A stretch of DNA of 64,000 bases from Dermatophilaceae bacterium Soc4.6 (GTDB taxonomy: Bacteria; Actinomycetota; Actinomycetes; Actinomycetales; Dermatophilaceae): positions 2,108,001 through 2,172,000 of the forward strand of contig JAZGVH010000002.1 of NCBI GenBank assembly GCA_039889245.1. Reading direction: 5' to 3'. The number at the start of each line of letters is the position of its first letter. Within the stretch, counting starts at the first letter, position 1. The notes beneath the pieces were generated by a model. The model ran no database searches, was not told the origin of the DNA, and was given only the letters and a program-made list of their open reading frames with translations. Shown piece by piece: positions 33,438-42,668 of this stretch. The position numbers and the translations under genes are program-made.

Positions 33438-35032
33438 AGCCGAAACACCCCGTAGCCACTCGCCCCGGAGCAGGGCGCGGTGTGGATCGCGGAGAGCGCG
33501 AGCCCGAGCACCGTGCGGGTGTCCCGTGGGTCGATGATGCCGTCGTCGTAGAGCATCCCCGACATGACGGGCGCCAGCGACTGCTCCTCGATCTGCGCCT
33601 CCACGAGCGCCCGCAGCTGCGCGTCACCGTCCTCGTCGTAGGGCGCACCCTTGGCCGCAGCCGACTGCCGCGCCACGATCGAGAGCACCCCGGCGAGCTG
33701 GGCCGGGCCCATCACCGACGACTTCGCCGACGGCCAGGTGAAGAGGAAGCGGGGCCCGTAGGCCCGCCCGCACATGCCGTAGTTACCGGCCCCGTAGGAC
33801 GCCCCCATCGTCACGGTCAGGTGCGGGACGGTCGAGTTGGAGACCGCGTTGATCATCTGCGCCCCGTGCTTGATGATGCCCCGCCGCTCGTAGTCGGCGC
33901 CGACCATGAAGCCGGTGGTGTTCTGCAGGAAGACCAAGGGGGTGTCGGTGCGGTTGGCCAGCTGGATGAACTGCGCTGCCTTCTGGGCCTCCTCGCTGAA
34001 GAGGACCCCGCGGGCGTTGGCGAGGACACCGACGGGGTAGCCGTGCAGGTCGGCCCACCCCGTGACCAGCGACGACCCGTAGAGCGGCTTGAACTCGTCG
34101 AAGTCGGAGCCGTCGACGATCCGGGCGATGACCTCGCGCGGGTCGAACGGCACCTTGAGGTCGGTCGGCACGATGCCGAGGAGGTCCTCCTCCGGGTGCA
34201 ACGGGGGTCGGGAGCCGGGCCGGGGCCGGGGCCCCTGCTTGCGCCAGTTGAGTCGGCCCACGATCTGCCGACCCAGACGGATCGCGTCGCGCTCGTCGAG
34301 CGCGAGGTAGTCGGCGAGCCCCGACTGGCGGGCGTGCAGCTCGGCTCCGCCGAGCGACTCGTCGTCGGACTCCTCGCCGGTGGCCATCTTGACCAGCGGT
34401 GGCCCGGCGAGGAAGACCTTGGACTGCTCCTTGATCATCACCACGTAGTCGCTCATCCCCGGGATGTAGGCCCCGCCGGCGGTCGAGTTGCCGAAGACGA
34501 TGGCGATCGTGGGGATGCCCGCCGCAGAGAGCTGAGTGAGGTCGCGGAAGAGGCGCCCACCGGGGATGAAGATCTCCTTCTGGGTCGGCAGGTCGGCCCC
34601 GCCGGACTCGACCAGGCTGATCACCGGCAGGCGGTTCTGGAGCGCGATCTCGTTGGCGCGCAGGGCCTTACGCAGCGTCCACGGGTTCGAGGCGCCACCG
34701 CGCACGGTCGGGTCCGAGCCGTTGATGAGGCACTCGACGCCCGCCACGACCCCGATGCCGGTCACGACCGAGGCCCCCACGGTGAAGTCAGAGCCCCAGC
34801 CGGCCAGCGGTGACAGCTCGAGGAACGGCGAGCCGGGGTCGAGGAGCAGCTCGATCCGCTCACGCACCAGCAGCTTGCCGCGCTGGTGGTGACGGGCGAC
34901 GCTGCGCTCGCCCCCACCGGCGACTGCCTTCGCGTGCTCGGCGTCGACCGCGGCGATCGAGGCCAGGAGGGCGGTGCGGTTCGCGACGTGCTCGGGCGAG
35001 GACGGGTCCACCGTCGTCGTGAGCGTCGTCAT
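33434..35032 (-). CDS. Acyl-CoA carboxylase beta subunit, methylcrotonyl/geranyl-CoA type
   Basis: 532 residues of the carboxyltransferase family. ERIELLLDPGSPFLELSPLA lies near residue 60, ESGGADLPTQ near 140, and the acyl-CoA site motif FLQNTTGFMVGADYERRGII near 365 has the TGFMVG form typical of methylcrotonyl- and geranyl-CoA carboxylases rather than propionyl-CoA carboxylases. It pairs with the alpha subunit encoded directly downstream (four-base overlap), and its start overlaps-by-four with the upstream dehydrogenase stop order. The likely substrate is a beta-methyl unsaturated acyl-CoA. Confidence 0.93.
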   Translation of the reverse strand: MTTLTTTVDPSSPEHVANRTALLASIAAVDAEHAKAVAGGGERSVARHHQRGKLLVRERIELLLDPGSPFLELSPLAGWGSDFTVGASVVTGIGVVAGVECLINGSDPTVRGGASNPWTLRKALRANEIALQNRLPVISLVESGGADLPTQKEIFIPGGRLFRDLTQLSAAGIPTIAIVFGNSTAGGAYIPGMSDYVVMIKEQSKVFLAGPPLVKMATGEESDDESLGGAELHARQSGLADYLALDERDAIRLGRQIVGRLNWRKQGPRPRPGSRPPLHPEEDLLGIVPTDLKVPFDPREVIARIVDGSDFDEFKPLYGSSLVTGWADLHGYPVGVLANARGVLFSEEAQKAAQFIQLANRTDTPLVFLQNTTGFMVGADYERRGIIKHGAQMINAVSNSTVPHLTVTMGASYGAGNYGMCGRAYGPRFLFTWPSAKSSVMGPAQLAGVLSIVARQSAAAKGAPYDEDGDAQLRALVEAQIEEQSLAPVMSGMLYDDGIIDPRDTRTVLGLALSAIHTAPCSGASGYGVFRL

Positions 35033-36201
35033 GCGGTGTAGCCCAGCCGCTTGGCGGCGAGCCCGGTGAGGATCTCGTTCGTGCCGCCGCCGATGCCCAT
35101 GATCCGCATGTCGCGGTACTGCCGCTCCACCTCGACCCCCCTCATGTAGCCGAGCCCGCCGTGCAGCTGCACGGACTGGTCGACGGCATGGGTGCCGGCG
35201 TCGACCGCCGTGTTCTTGGCGAAGCAGGCCTCGGTGACGAGGTCGGTCTCACCGGCCGCCGCGCGCTGGGCCACCGACCGCGTGTAGACCCGGGCCACCT
35301 CGAGCCGGCGGGCCATCTCGGTCAGGGTCGCCTGCACGGTCGGGCGGCTGATCAGGGGCTCACCGAAGGTGCACCGGTCGCGGCACCACGCGACCGTCAG
35401 GTCGAGCGCGCGCTGACCGCAGGAGTAGGACTGTACGGCCAGGCTGATCCGCTCGCTGACGAAGTGGCGGGCGATCTGGGCGAAGCCGGTGCCCTCGGCC
35501 CCCACCAGGTTGCCGACCGGCACCCGCACGTCGTCGTAGGACAGCTCGGCGGTGTCGGAGCAGAGCCAGCCCATCTTGGACAACCGTTGTGAGACAGTGA
35601 AACCGGGCATCCCCCGCTCGACCACGAGCAGTGAGATCCCGCGGGCGCCCGGGCCGCCGGTGCGCACCGCGGTGACGACGAAGTCGGCCCGCACCCCCGA
35701 CGTGATGTAGGTCTTGGCGCCGCTCACGACGTAGCTGTCGCCGTCGCGGACGGCTCGGGTGCGTAGACCTCCGACGTCGGAGCCGCCATCGGGCTCGGTG
35801 ATCGCGAGCGACCCGATGAGGCGCCCCTCGATCGTCGGCCTCACCCAGCGCTCGACCTGATCGGGGTCACCTGCCACGACGAGGTGCGGCAGCGCGATGC
35901 CCGAGGTGAAGAGCGAGGCGAAGGCCCCGCTCGACCCGCCGGCGAGATGGAACTCCTCGGCGAGCACGAGAGCGTCGGCCAGGTCTCCCCCACCGCCGCC
36001 GACCGCCTCGGGGAAGGAGAGCCCGATGAGTCCCGTTGCGGCAGCTGCCTGGTGGAGTGATCGCGGCAGCTCCCCGGCGACCTCCCACGCCTCCTGGTGG
36101 GGCAGCAGCTCTCGCTTGACGAAGGCTCGGACCGAGCTGCGCAGGGCTCGTCGCTCGTCGGTCTCGAGCGTGCCGGGACGACGACTGGGGGCCATGGTCA
36201 T
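35029..36201 (-). CDS. Acyl-CoA dehydrogenase family protein (proximal copy)
   Basis: 390 residues from the ATG at 36201, which overlaps the AtuA-like stop by four bases. Motifs: GSLAITEPDGGSDVGGLRT near residue 125, SGAKTYITSGVRADFVV near 155, QLHGGLGYMRGVEVERQYRD near 350 and RIMGIGGGTNEI at the C-terminus. It resembles the citronellyl/isovaleryl-type dehydrogenases of Atu/Liu clusters and would create the double bond needed for carboxylation. Two dehydrogenases in one operon suggest two oxidation steps or two substrates. Confidence 0.92.
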   Translation of the reverse strand: MTMAPSRRPGTLETDERRALRSSVRAFVKRELLPHQEAWEVAGELPRSLHQAAAATGLIGLSFPEAVGGGGGDLADALVLAEEFHLAGGSSGAFASLFTSGIALPHLVVAGDPDQVERWVRPTIEGRLIGSLAITEPDGGSDVGGLRTRAVRDGDSYVVSGAKTYITSGVRADFVVTAVRTGGPGARGISLLVVERGMPGFTVSQRLSKMGWLCSDTAELSYDDVRVPVGNLVGAEGTGFAQIARHFVSERISLAVQSYSCGQRALDLTVAWCRDRCTFGEPLISRPTVQATLTEMARRLEVARVYTRSVAQRAAAGETDLVTEACFAKNTAVDAGTHAVDQSVQLHGGLGYMRGVEVERQYRDMRIMGIGGGTNEILTGLAAKRLGYTA

Positions 36202-37931
36202 GGCAGTAGCACCTCCGGGATGTCGACGACCCGCGAGCGCAGCCACTCGCCGATCGCCTTGGCTTGCGGGTCGTGTCGCACGTTGGCCGCGACGCCTTCA
36301 CCGAGCACGTCGTCGACGACGACGTTGACGGCCAGCAGGTTGGGCAGCAGGTGCCGGGTGACCGGTAGGTCGGCGACCTCGGGCAGCAGCCGCCGCAGCT
36401 CGTCGACGGTCAACCGCTCGACGAGCCAGGCGTAGGCGTCGTCGGAGCGCACCCAGAGCCCGACGTTGGCACTGCCGCCCTTGTCACCACTACGGGCACC
36501 GACCACCGTGCCGAGCGGCGCGGGCCGGGTCGGGCCGAGGTCGCGGGTCGTCACCGCAGGCTGGGGCACCGGCTCGAGCACCAGCGTCTCCTCGGCCGAC
36601 GCGATGTCGACCCGGCTCCCGTCCGGGAGCACAGCCACGTGCGGCACGAGCGACGCGTCGACGGAGGCCGAGGTGAAGACGCCGTACGGGGTCGCCTCAC
36701 CCGGCGGGGTGGTGAGGTGGAAGCCGGGGTACGACGCGAGCGCCAGCTCGACCGCCGCACCGCTGAAGGGCCGACCCAGGGGCGCCGGGTCGGACCCGCG
36801 GGCGACGCAGTGCAGCAGCGCGGCAGAGGACTCCTGCGCGGGGGAGTCGGGGTGGTCGGTGCGGGCGAGCGTCCACCGCAGGTCGAGGGACGCATCGAGT
36901 CGCGCCAGCTGGGCGCGCACGAGGGCAGCCTTGGCCTCGACGTCGAGCCCGGTGAGCACGTAGGTGACCTCGTTGCGGAAGCCGCCGAGGATGTTGAGCC
37001 CGACCTTGGCCGTCGGTGGCGGTGCCTCCCCCCGGACCCCGCTGATCCGCACACGATCGGGCCCCACCTGAGCCAGCTCGACCGTGTCGAACCGCGCGGT
37101 CGCGTCCGGCCCGGCATAGCGGGCGCCACCGATCTCGTAGAGCAGCTGCGCCGTGACCGTGCCGACGGTGACGGCTCCCCCGGTGCCCGGGTGCTTGGTG
37201 ATGACGGACGACCCGTCGGCGTGCACCTGCGCGACCGGGAAGCCGAGGGCCCGACCGTCGAGCCCCAGCTCGGTGAAGAACGCGTAGTTGCCGCCGGTGG
37301 CCTGCGGTCCGCACTCGAGCACGTGCCCGGCGACCATCGCCCCCGCCAGCTCGTCGTACGACGTCCGGCTCCAGCCGAAGTGGGCGGCCGCCGGCCCGAC
37401 GACGAGTGAGGCGTCGGTGACGCGGCCGGTGACGACGACGTCGGCGCCGGCGTCGAGGCAGGCGGTGATGCCCCAGGCCCCCAGGTAGGCGTTCGCCGCC
37501 AGCGGTCGCGCCGGACCACCCTGGGCCGGACCACCCTGCTCCAGGCCGAGCTCGTCGGCGCGAGCGAGGAGGTCGTCCCCCTCGACGTGGGCGACGGCGA
37601 CCTCGAGGCCGAGCCGGGCGGCGAGCTCGCGCACGTTCTCGGCGAGCCGAGCCGGGCTGAGCCCGCCGGCGTTGGTGACGATGCGCACACCCCGGTCCAT
37701 CGCCTCACCGAGGGCGGTCTCGAGCTGGCGCAGGAAGGTGCGGGCGTAGCCGAGGGCAGGGTCCTTCAGCCGGTCGCGGCCGAGGATCAGCATGGTCAGC
37801 TCGGCGAGGTAGTCACCGGTCAGGACGTCGAGCTCACCACCGGTGATCATCTCGAGCATCGCCGAGGCGCGGTCGCCGTAGAAGCCGCTGCAGTTGCCGA
37901 TGATCAGGGGCGAGGCGGGCTGGGCGCTCAC
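36198..37931 (-). CDS. AtuA-like (DUF1446) protein with C-terminal AtuA-associated domain
   Basis: 577 residues from a GTG that overlaps the upstream stop by four bases. It starts with IIGNCSGFYGDRASAMLEMI, followed by DVLTGDYLAELTMLIL and the GGNYAFF and PHPGTGGAVTVGT-like (KHPGTGGAVTVGTVTAQLLY) segments of the acyclic-terpene-utilisation protein AtuA. A C-terminal domain (GTVVGARSGDKGGSANVGLW) is the separate small AtuA-like domain, here fused. AtuA is required for citronellol/geraniol catabolism in Pseudomonas, but its reaction is not settled. QGGPAQGGPA near residue 140 comes from a 15 bp tandem duplication (37511-37540). Confidence 0.9.
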   Translation of the reverse strand: MSAQPASPLIIGNCSGFYGDRASAMLEMITGGELDVLTGDYLAELTMLILGRDRLKDPALGYARTFLRQLETALGEAMDRGVRIVTNAGGLSPARLAENVRELAARLGLEVAVAHVEGDDLLARADELGLEQGGPAQGGPARPLAANAYLGAWGITACLDAGADVVVTGRVTDASLVVGPAAAHFGWSRTSYDELAGAMVAGHVLECGPQATGGNYAFFTELGLDGRALGFPVAQVHADGSSVITKHPGTGGAVTVGTVTAQLLYEIGGARYAGPDATARFDTVELAQVGPDRVRISGVRGEAPPPTAKVGLNILGGFRNEVTYVLTGLDVEAKAALVRAQLARLDASLDLRWTLARTDHPDSPAQESSAALLHCVARGSDPAPLGRPFSGAAVELALASYPGFHLTTPPGEATPYGVFTSASVDASLVPHVAVLPDGSRVDIASAEETLVLEPVPQPAVTTRDLGPTRPAPLGTVVGARSGDKGGSANVGLWVRSDDAYAWLVERLTVDELRRLLPEVADLPVTRHLLPNLLAVNVVVDDVLGEGVAANVRHDPQAKAIGEWLRSRVVDIPEVLLP

Positions 37932-38713
37932 CCCGGACCCCCCGGCGCGAGGGGCGGTCGACCGACTCCGGGAGCCCCGGCGAAGGCCTGGGCGATGCCG
38001 AGCCAGTGGTCGGCACCGGCGCCCTGCGCCACCAGTGCGAGGTCGTCCCGGTGACGGCGCTGGGTGACGAGCAGGCAGAAGTCGAGCGCGGGACCGGTGA
38101 CCCGCTGGGGCGCGTCGTCGGGGCCCCATACCCAGGTCTGGTCGGACGGCGAGGTGAGCTCGACCCGCACGGGGTCGGTCGGCGGCGCCAGCCCACGGGC
38201 GGCGAAGGCGAAGCCGTGGGTGCGCACCCCGAGGTGCGCGACGTGCCGCAGACGGTCGGTGGGCTCGCGGGTGATGCCGAGGGCGTCGGCCACGTCCTGG
38301 CCGTGGGCCCAGGTCTCCATCAGCCGGGCCGTGGCCATCGAGGTCGGGCTCATCGAGGGGCCGAACCACGGCAGCTTGGCGGTGGTCGTCGAGACGAGGG
38401 CCTCCCGCAGAGAGGCCCTCCCGGCCGACCAGACCTCACGCAGATCGGGTCGCCCGGCCCAGGTCGCGGCGGCCGTGTCGACGACGCCGGCGGGGTCGGC
38501 CATCGCCGCCTCGACCACGGCGTCCCACTCCGCACCGCCCCGGGCCGAGGCCCGGGCGACGCTGTCGGTCCACGCGAGGTGACCGACCTGGTGCGCGATC
38601 GTCCAGCCCACCGCGGGGGTCGCGAGCGACCAGTCGGGAGCGCGGTCGACGAGGGCCTCGAGCGCCCCACCCTCGGCTGCGAGGTCGGCGAGAACGCCTG
38701 CGAGGTCGGCCAT
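37928..38713 (-). CDS. TIGR03084-type DinB-fold metal-binding protein
   Basis: 261 residues starting MADLAGVLADLAAEGGALE. GWTIAHQVGHLAWTD near residue 40 and METWAHGQDVADALG near 140 give the His residues of the DinB/mycothiol-isomerase-like fold; later segments (SPSDQTWVWGPDDA, DFCLLVTQRRH) fit the TIGR03084 family. These proteins often sit in acyl-CoA catabolic operons next to AtuA-like genes; whether they are thiol-dependent enzymes is not known. It is the first gene of the minus-strand operon, and its stop overlaps the next start by four bases. Confidence 0.85.
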   Translation of the reverse strand: MADLAGVLADLAAEGGALEALVDRAPDWSLATPAVGWTIAHQVGHLAWTDSVARASARGGAEWDAVVEAAMADPAGVVDTAAATWAGRPDLREVWSAGRASLREALVSTTTAKLPWFGPSMSPTSMATARLMETWAHGQDVADALGITREPTDRLRHVAHLGVRTHGFAFAARGLAPPTDPVRVELTSPSDQTWVWGPDDAPQRVTGPALDFCLLVTQRRHRDDLALVAQGAGADHWLGIAQAFAGAPGVGRPPLAPGGPG

Positions 38714-38742
38714 GCCCACACCGTGCCACGGAACGGTGGGTG

Positions 38743-38760
38743 AATCAAGCACGAATGATT
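38743..38760. promoter_or_regulatory. Candidate TetR operator in the divergent promoter region
   Basis: AATCAAGCACGAATGATT is an AT-rich 18 bp stretch with AATCA/TGATT arms in a GC-rich divergent gap (38714-38854) between the catabolic operon and the acyl-CoA ligase gene. Its position and size suit the operon's own TetR repressor. No -10/-35 could be assigned with confidence. Confidence 0.4.
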
Positions 38761-38852
38761 GTTTCTTCGTACCCGCTCTTGCCGTGGCCCGCTCGCGACC
38801 CCGAGGATGGCCCCACGCCCGCACGGGGCGACCAGTCCGACGAAGGAGTCCG

Positions 38853-38882
38853 GCGTGGAACAGTCTGGCGTGGAACAGTCTG
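38853..38882 (+). repeat. Two tandem 15 bp repeats at the ligase start
   Basis: GGCGTGGAACAGTCT occurs twice in tandem (38853-38867, 38868-38882), followed by two diverged copies. It encodes the pentapeptide series GVEQS-GVEQS-GVDGP-GVKNP at the N-terminus of the acyl-CoA ligase and duplicates the GTG start codon in frame. Confidence 0.85.
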
Positions 38883-40432
38883 GCGTGGACGGCCCTGGCG
38901 TGAAGAACCCCGGCATCGACGACGGCATCGACACGTGGGTCACCCGTCGGGCCGCACGCCAGCCCGACGCGGTCGCGCTGGTCGACGGGGTGACCGGTGA
39001 GCGGTTCACCTACCGCGAGCTGGAGGCGAGGGTCAGCGCCCGGGCGTCGACCCTCGTGGGCGAGGGGGTGCGCCCGGGTGACCGGGTCGCCCTGCTGGGG
39101 GAGAACAGCACGGCCTACCTCGAGTGGCTCTTCGCGGTCGCCCGCACGGGCGCGGTCGCCGTGCCCCTCAACACCCGCCTGTCGCCCGACGAGGTGGCGT
39201 ACATGATCGGCGACTCGGGCTCGCGGGTGCTCGTCCACTCACCCGCGCTGTCCGCACTGGCGGAGGGTGCGCTGGAGCGGCCGACCCCGGTCGAGCGGGT
39301 GCTCGGCCTCGCCGGCCCGCCCGGCGCGCCCGGCGAGCCCGAGGACCTCCCGCTGCACGGCGCCCGAGGCAGCACACCCTGCGCGATCATCTACACCTCC
39401 GGCACGACCGGTCGACCCAAGGGCGCGATCCTCACCCACGACAACATGTTCTGGAATGCCGTCAACCTGGTCACGGCGGGCAAGGGGCTCTCGCGCGACG
39501 ACGTGACGGTCGCCGCCGCCCCGCTCTTCCACATCGGCGCCCTCGGCCTCTCGGCCCTGCCGGTGCTGTATGCCGGGGGCACGGTCGTCGTCGTGCCGGC
39601 CTTCGACCCGGTGGCCCTGGTCGACCTGATGGCCCGCGAGGCGGTCACCACCCAGTTCCTCGTGCCGGCCATGTGGGCTGCCCTCGCGCGGTACGGCGAC
39701 CTCGAGCACCACCCGCTGCCGGCGCTGCGGTGGGGCCTGGTCGGCGGCGCGCCCTGCCCCCTCACCGTCATCGAGCACTTCCGTGACCTCGGATACGTCC
39801 TCTGCGAGGGGTTCGGGATGACCGAGCTGTCACCGGCCGCCCTCTTCCTCGACGCGAGCGAGATCGCCACCCACGCCGGCTCGGTCGGGCGGCCGTTCCT
39901 GAACGTCGACGCCCGACTCGTCGACGCCGACGGGTCGCTGGCGCAGGTGGGAGCGATCGGCGAGCTCGAGCTGCGCGGGCCGACCGTCTTCGCCGGCTAC
40001 TGGGGCAACCCGCAGGAGACCGCGGCGGCCATGCACGACGGCTGGTTCCGCTCCGGCGACCTCGGGGTGGCCGACGCCGAGGGCTTCGTCACCCTCGTCG
40101 ACCGCCGCAAGGACATGATCATCACGGGGGGTGAGAACGTCTACCCGATCGAGGTCGAGCAGGTCATGCACCGCCACCCCTCGATCCTCGAGGTCGCGGT
40201 CATCGGCGTCAGTGACCCCACGTGGGGCGAGTCGGTCGTGGCGGTGGCCGTCACCGAGGGCGCCGTCGACCCCGACGAGGTCGTGGCGTGGACCCGCGAG
40301 CGGATCGCGCACTACAAGGCGCCCCGTCGCCTCGAGCTGGTCGACGAGCTGCCGCGCAACGCGACGGGCAAGATCCTCAAGCGGGTGCTGCGGGAGCGGC
40401 AGGCCGGCACCGCAGCGAGCGTCAGCCGGTAG
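38855..40432 (+). CDS. AMP-forming acyl-CoA synthetase
   Basis: 525 residues of the ANL superfamily. The P-loop reads IIYTSGTTGRPKGAI near residue 180, A5 is LCEGFGMTELSP near 315, A7/A8 are WFRSGDLGVADAEGF and DRRKDMIITGGENVYP near 420, and the catalytic Lys lies in NATGKILKRVLRE near the C-terminus. GTG at 38855 is taken as the start because AAGGAG lies seven bases before it; duplicated downstream GTGs are alternatives. Divergent from the catabolic operon, it probably activates the operon's carboxylic acid substrate to its CoA ester. Confidence 0.92.
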   Translation: MEQSGVEQSGVDGPGVKNPGIDDGIDTWVTRRAARQPDAVALVDGVTGERFTYRELEARVSARASTLVGEGVRPGDRVALLGENSTAYLEWLFAVARTGAVAVPLNTRLSPDEVAYMIGDSGSRVLVHSPALSALAEGALERPTPVERVLGLAGPPGAPGEPEDLPLHGARGSTPCAIIYTSGTTGRPKGAILTHDNMFWNAVNLVTAGKGLSRDDVTVAAAPLFHIGALGLSALPVLYAGGTVVVVPAFDPVALVDLMAREAVTTQFLVPAMWAALARYGDLEHHPLPALRWGLVGGAPCPLTVIEHFRDLGYVLCEGFGMTELSPAALFLDASEIATHAGSVGRPFLNVDARLVDADGSLAQVGAIGELELRGPTVFAGYWGNPQETAAAMHDGWFRSGDLGVADAEGFVTLVDRRKDMIITGGENVYPIEVEQVMHRHPSILEVAVIGVSDPTWGESVVAVAVTEGAVDPDEVVAWTRERIAHYKAPRRLELVDELPRNATGKILKRVLRERQAGTAASVSR

Positions 40433-40445
40433 GGGTCGAGCCGGG

Positions 40446-41366
40446 TCAGCCGAAGGTCCGACCCGTCAGCCGCTCGTAGGCCTCGACGTACTTGGCTCGG
40501 GTGCGCTCGACCACCTCGTCGGGCAGCGACGGCGGCGCCTCACCCGAGTGACGGTCCCAGCCACTAGCCGCCGAGGTGAGCCAGTCACGCACGAACTGCT
40601 TGTCGTACGACAGCTGCTGGCGCCCTGGCGACCACGTCTCAGCTGGCCAGAAACGTGACGAGTCGGGGGTCAGCACCTCGTCAGCGAGCACGACGTCGAG
40701 GTCGTCGGGGCCAGCTCCCGGAGCGCGCCCGAACTCGACCTTGGTGTCGGCCAGGATGATGCCGCGCGCCGTGGCGATCTCGTTGCCCCGCGCGAGGATC
40801 CGCGTCGTGAGGTCGGAGACACGACGCCGCAGCGGCTCGCCCACGAGCGCGTCGACCTGGGCCGCCGAGATGGGCTCGTCGTGCTCGCCGACCGGCGCCT
40901 TGGTCGAGGGGGTGAAGATCGGCTCGGGCAGGCGCGATCCATCGAGCAGCCCTGCGGGAAGCGGGATCCCGCTCACCGATCCGGTGGCGGTGTATTCCTC
41001 CAGCCCCCCGCCGGTGAGGTAGGCCCGGGCCACGCACTCGACCGGCACCATGTCGAGACGTCGCACGAGCACCGCCCGACCGCCGACGGTGTCGGGGATG
41101 TCGGCGCCGTCACTCGCGAGGACGTGGTGCGGCACGAGGTCGGCGAGCTGCTCGAACCACCACAGCGACAGCTGCGTCAGCACGACCCCCTTGTCGGGCA
41201 CCATCGTGTCGAGCACGAAGTCGTAGGCACTGAGCCGGTCGGAGGCGACGAGCAGCAGCCGCTCGTCGTCCAGGCCACCGCCCGACAGCACGGGCGCATA
41301 CAGGTCGCGCACCTTGCCGCTGTAGACGTGGCTGTAGCCGGGCAGCACCGGTGCGGTGTCGACCAT
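40446..41366 (-). CDS. purC: SAICAR synthetase
   Basis: 306 residues of the eukaryote-like/long form of phosphoribosylaminoimidazole-succinocarboxamide synthase. HVYSGKVRDLY opens the ATP site, ASDRLSAYDFVL follows near residue 42, and VECVARAYLTGGGLEEY lies near 110. IFTPSTKAPVGEHDEPIS is near 150 and ILADTKVEFG near 200. It joins CAIR and aspartate. Only three bases separate it from purD upstream, so they form a purD-purC operon. It is convergent with the acyl-CoA ligase gene 13 bp away. Confidence 0.97.
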   Translation of the reverse strand: MVDTAPVLPGYSHVYSGKVRDLYAPVLSGGGLDDERLLLVASDRLSAYDFVLDTMVPDKGVVLTQLSLWWFEQLADLVPHHVLASDGADIPDTVGGRAVLVRRLDMVPVECVARAYLTGGGLEEYTATGSVSGIPLPAGLLDGSRLPEPIFTPSTKAPVGEHDEPISAAQVDALVGEPLRRRVSDLTTRILARGNEIATARGIILADTKVEFGRAPGAGPDDLDVVLADEVLTPDSSRFWPAETWSPGRQQLSYDKQFVRDWLTSAASGWDRHSGEAPPSLPDEVVERTRAKYVEAYERLTGRTFG

Positions 41367-41369
41367 CGG

Positions 41370-42668
41370 TCAGGCTCCTTCGGGTCCAGCGGGATGGGTC
41401 TCGCCGCGCTCGGCGGCGAGGGCGATGTCGGTGCGGAAGTGCGAGCCCTCGAGGCCGATCCGGCCGACGAGCCCGTATGCCGTCGCGCGCGCCGCCGCCA
41501 GTGACTCGCCCGTCGCCACGACGCCGAGCACCCGCCCCCCGGCACTGACGACCTGCCCGTCCGTCGAGAGCGCCGTCCCCGCGTGGAGGACGACCGCGTC
41601 GGGCACCTCGTCGGCGACGTCGAGACCGCTGATGACGCCACCGGTGACGGGCGCCATCGGATATCCCTGCGCGGCCAGCACCACCGTCACCGCGTGCTCG
41701 GGCCCGACCCGCAGGGGTCCGAGATCGTCGAGCGTGCCCGTCGCGGCCGCCCGCAGGAGCAGACCGAAGGGGGTGCGGAGCCGGGCGATCGACACCTGCC
41801 CGTCGGGATCACCGAAGCGCGCGTTGAACTCGATGACCCGCATCCCGCGCGAGGTGAGGGCCAGCCCGACGTAGAGCACCCCGACGAAGGGTGTGCCCCG
41901 CCGCCTCATCTCGTCGATCGTCGGCTGCGCGACCCGCGCCACGACCTCGTCGGTAAAACCGTCCGGGGCCCACTCGAGCGGCGAGTACGCTCCCATACCA
42001 CCGGTGTTGGGCCCGACGTCACCGTCGAAGACCCGCTTGAAGTCCTGAGCCGGCGGCAGCGCGAGCACGGTCGTGCCGTCGGTCACGCAGAAGACCGACA
42101 CCTCGGGGCCGTCGAGGAACTCCTCGACGACGACGCGCCCGCCGGGGCGGGCCAGGCAGGCCGCCGCGTGGTCGACGGCAACGACCCGGTCGTCGGTGAC
42201 CACCACCCCCTTGCCGGCGGCGAGCCCGTCCTCCTTGACGACGAAGGGAGCCCCGAGGGCGTCCAGGGCCGACTCGACCTCGGGCAGCGTCGAGCAGACG
42301 TGGGCCAGCGCGGTCGGCACCTCGGCAGCCGCCATGACCTCCTTGGCGAAGGCCTTGCTGCCCTCGAGCCGGGCTGCCCGGGCAGAGGGGCCGAACACGG
42401 CATACCCGGCCTCGCGCAGCGTGTCGGCCACCCCCGCGACCAAGGGTGCCTCCGGACCGATGACCACGAGGTCGGGGCGTGTGCGCTCCGCGAGCGCGAG
42501 CACCTCCGCCGGGTCGGTCGGCGTGACCGGCTCGCACGAGGCGCCCGGCTCGCGGGCGATACCGGGGTTGCCGGGCGCCGCGACCACCTGCTCGACGCCG
42601 GGGTCGGCGAGCAGGGCGCGGACGAGGGCGTGCTCACGGGCACCGGAGCCGAGGACGAGGACCACCAC
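41370..42668 (-). CDS. purD: Phosphoribosylamine-glycine ligase (GAR synthetase)
   Basis: 432 residues of an ATP-grasp ligase. VLVLGSGAREHALVRAL is the N-terminal loop, VIGPEAPLVAGVADTL lies near residue 70, FVVKEDGLAAGKGVVV near 135, NTGGMGAYSPLEWAPD near 215 and VIEFNARFGDPDGQV near 280. Two consecutive GTG codons (42668, 42665) can start it; the first is given. It couples phosphoribosylamine to glycine and is followed by purC three bases later. Confidence 0.97.
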   Translation of the reverse strand: MVVLVLGSGAREHALVRALLADPGVEQVVAAPGNPGIAREPGASCEPVTPTDPAEVLALAERTRPDLVVIGPEAPLVAGVADTLREAGYAVFGPSARAARLEGSKAFAKEVMAAAEVPTALAHVCSTLPEVESALDALGAPFVVKEDGLAAGKGVVVTDDRVVAVDHAAACLARPGGRVVVEEFLDGPEVSVFCVTDGTTVLALPPAQDFKRVFDGDVGPNTGGMGAYSPLEWAPDGFTDEVVARVAQPTIDEMRRRGTPFVGVLYVGLALTSRGMRVIEFNARFGDPDGQVSIARLRTPFGLLLRAAATGTLDDLGPLRVGPEHAVTVVLAAQGYPMAPVTGGVISGLDVADEVPDAVVLHAGTALSTDGQVVSAGGRVLGVVATGESLAAARATAYGLVGRIGLEGSHFRTDIALAAERGETHPAGPEGA

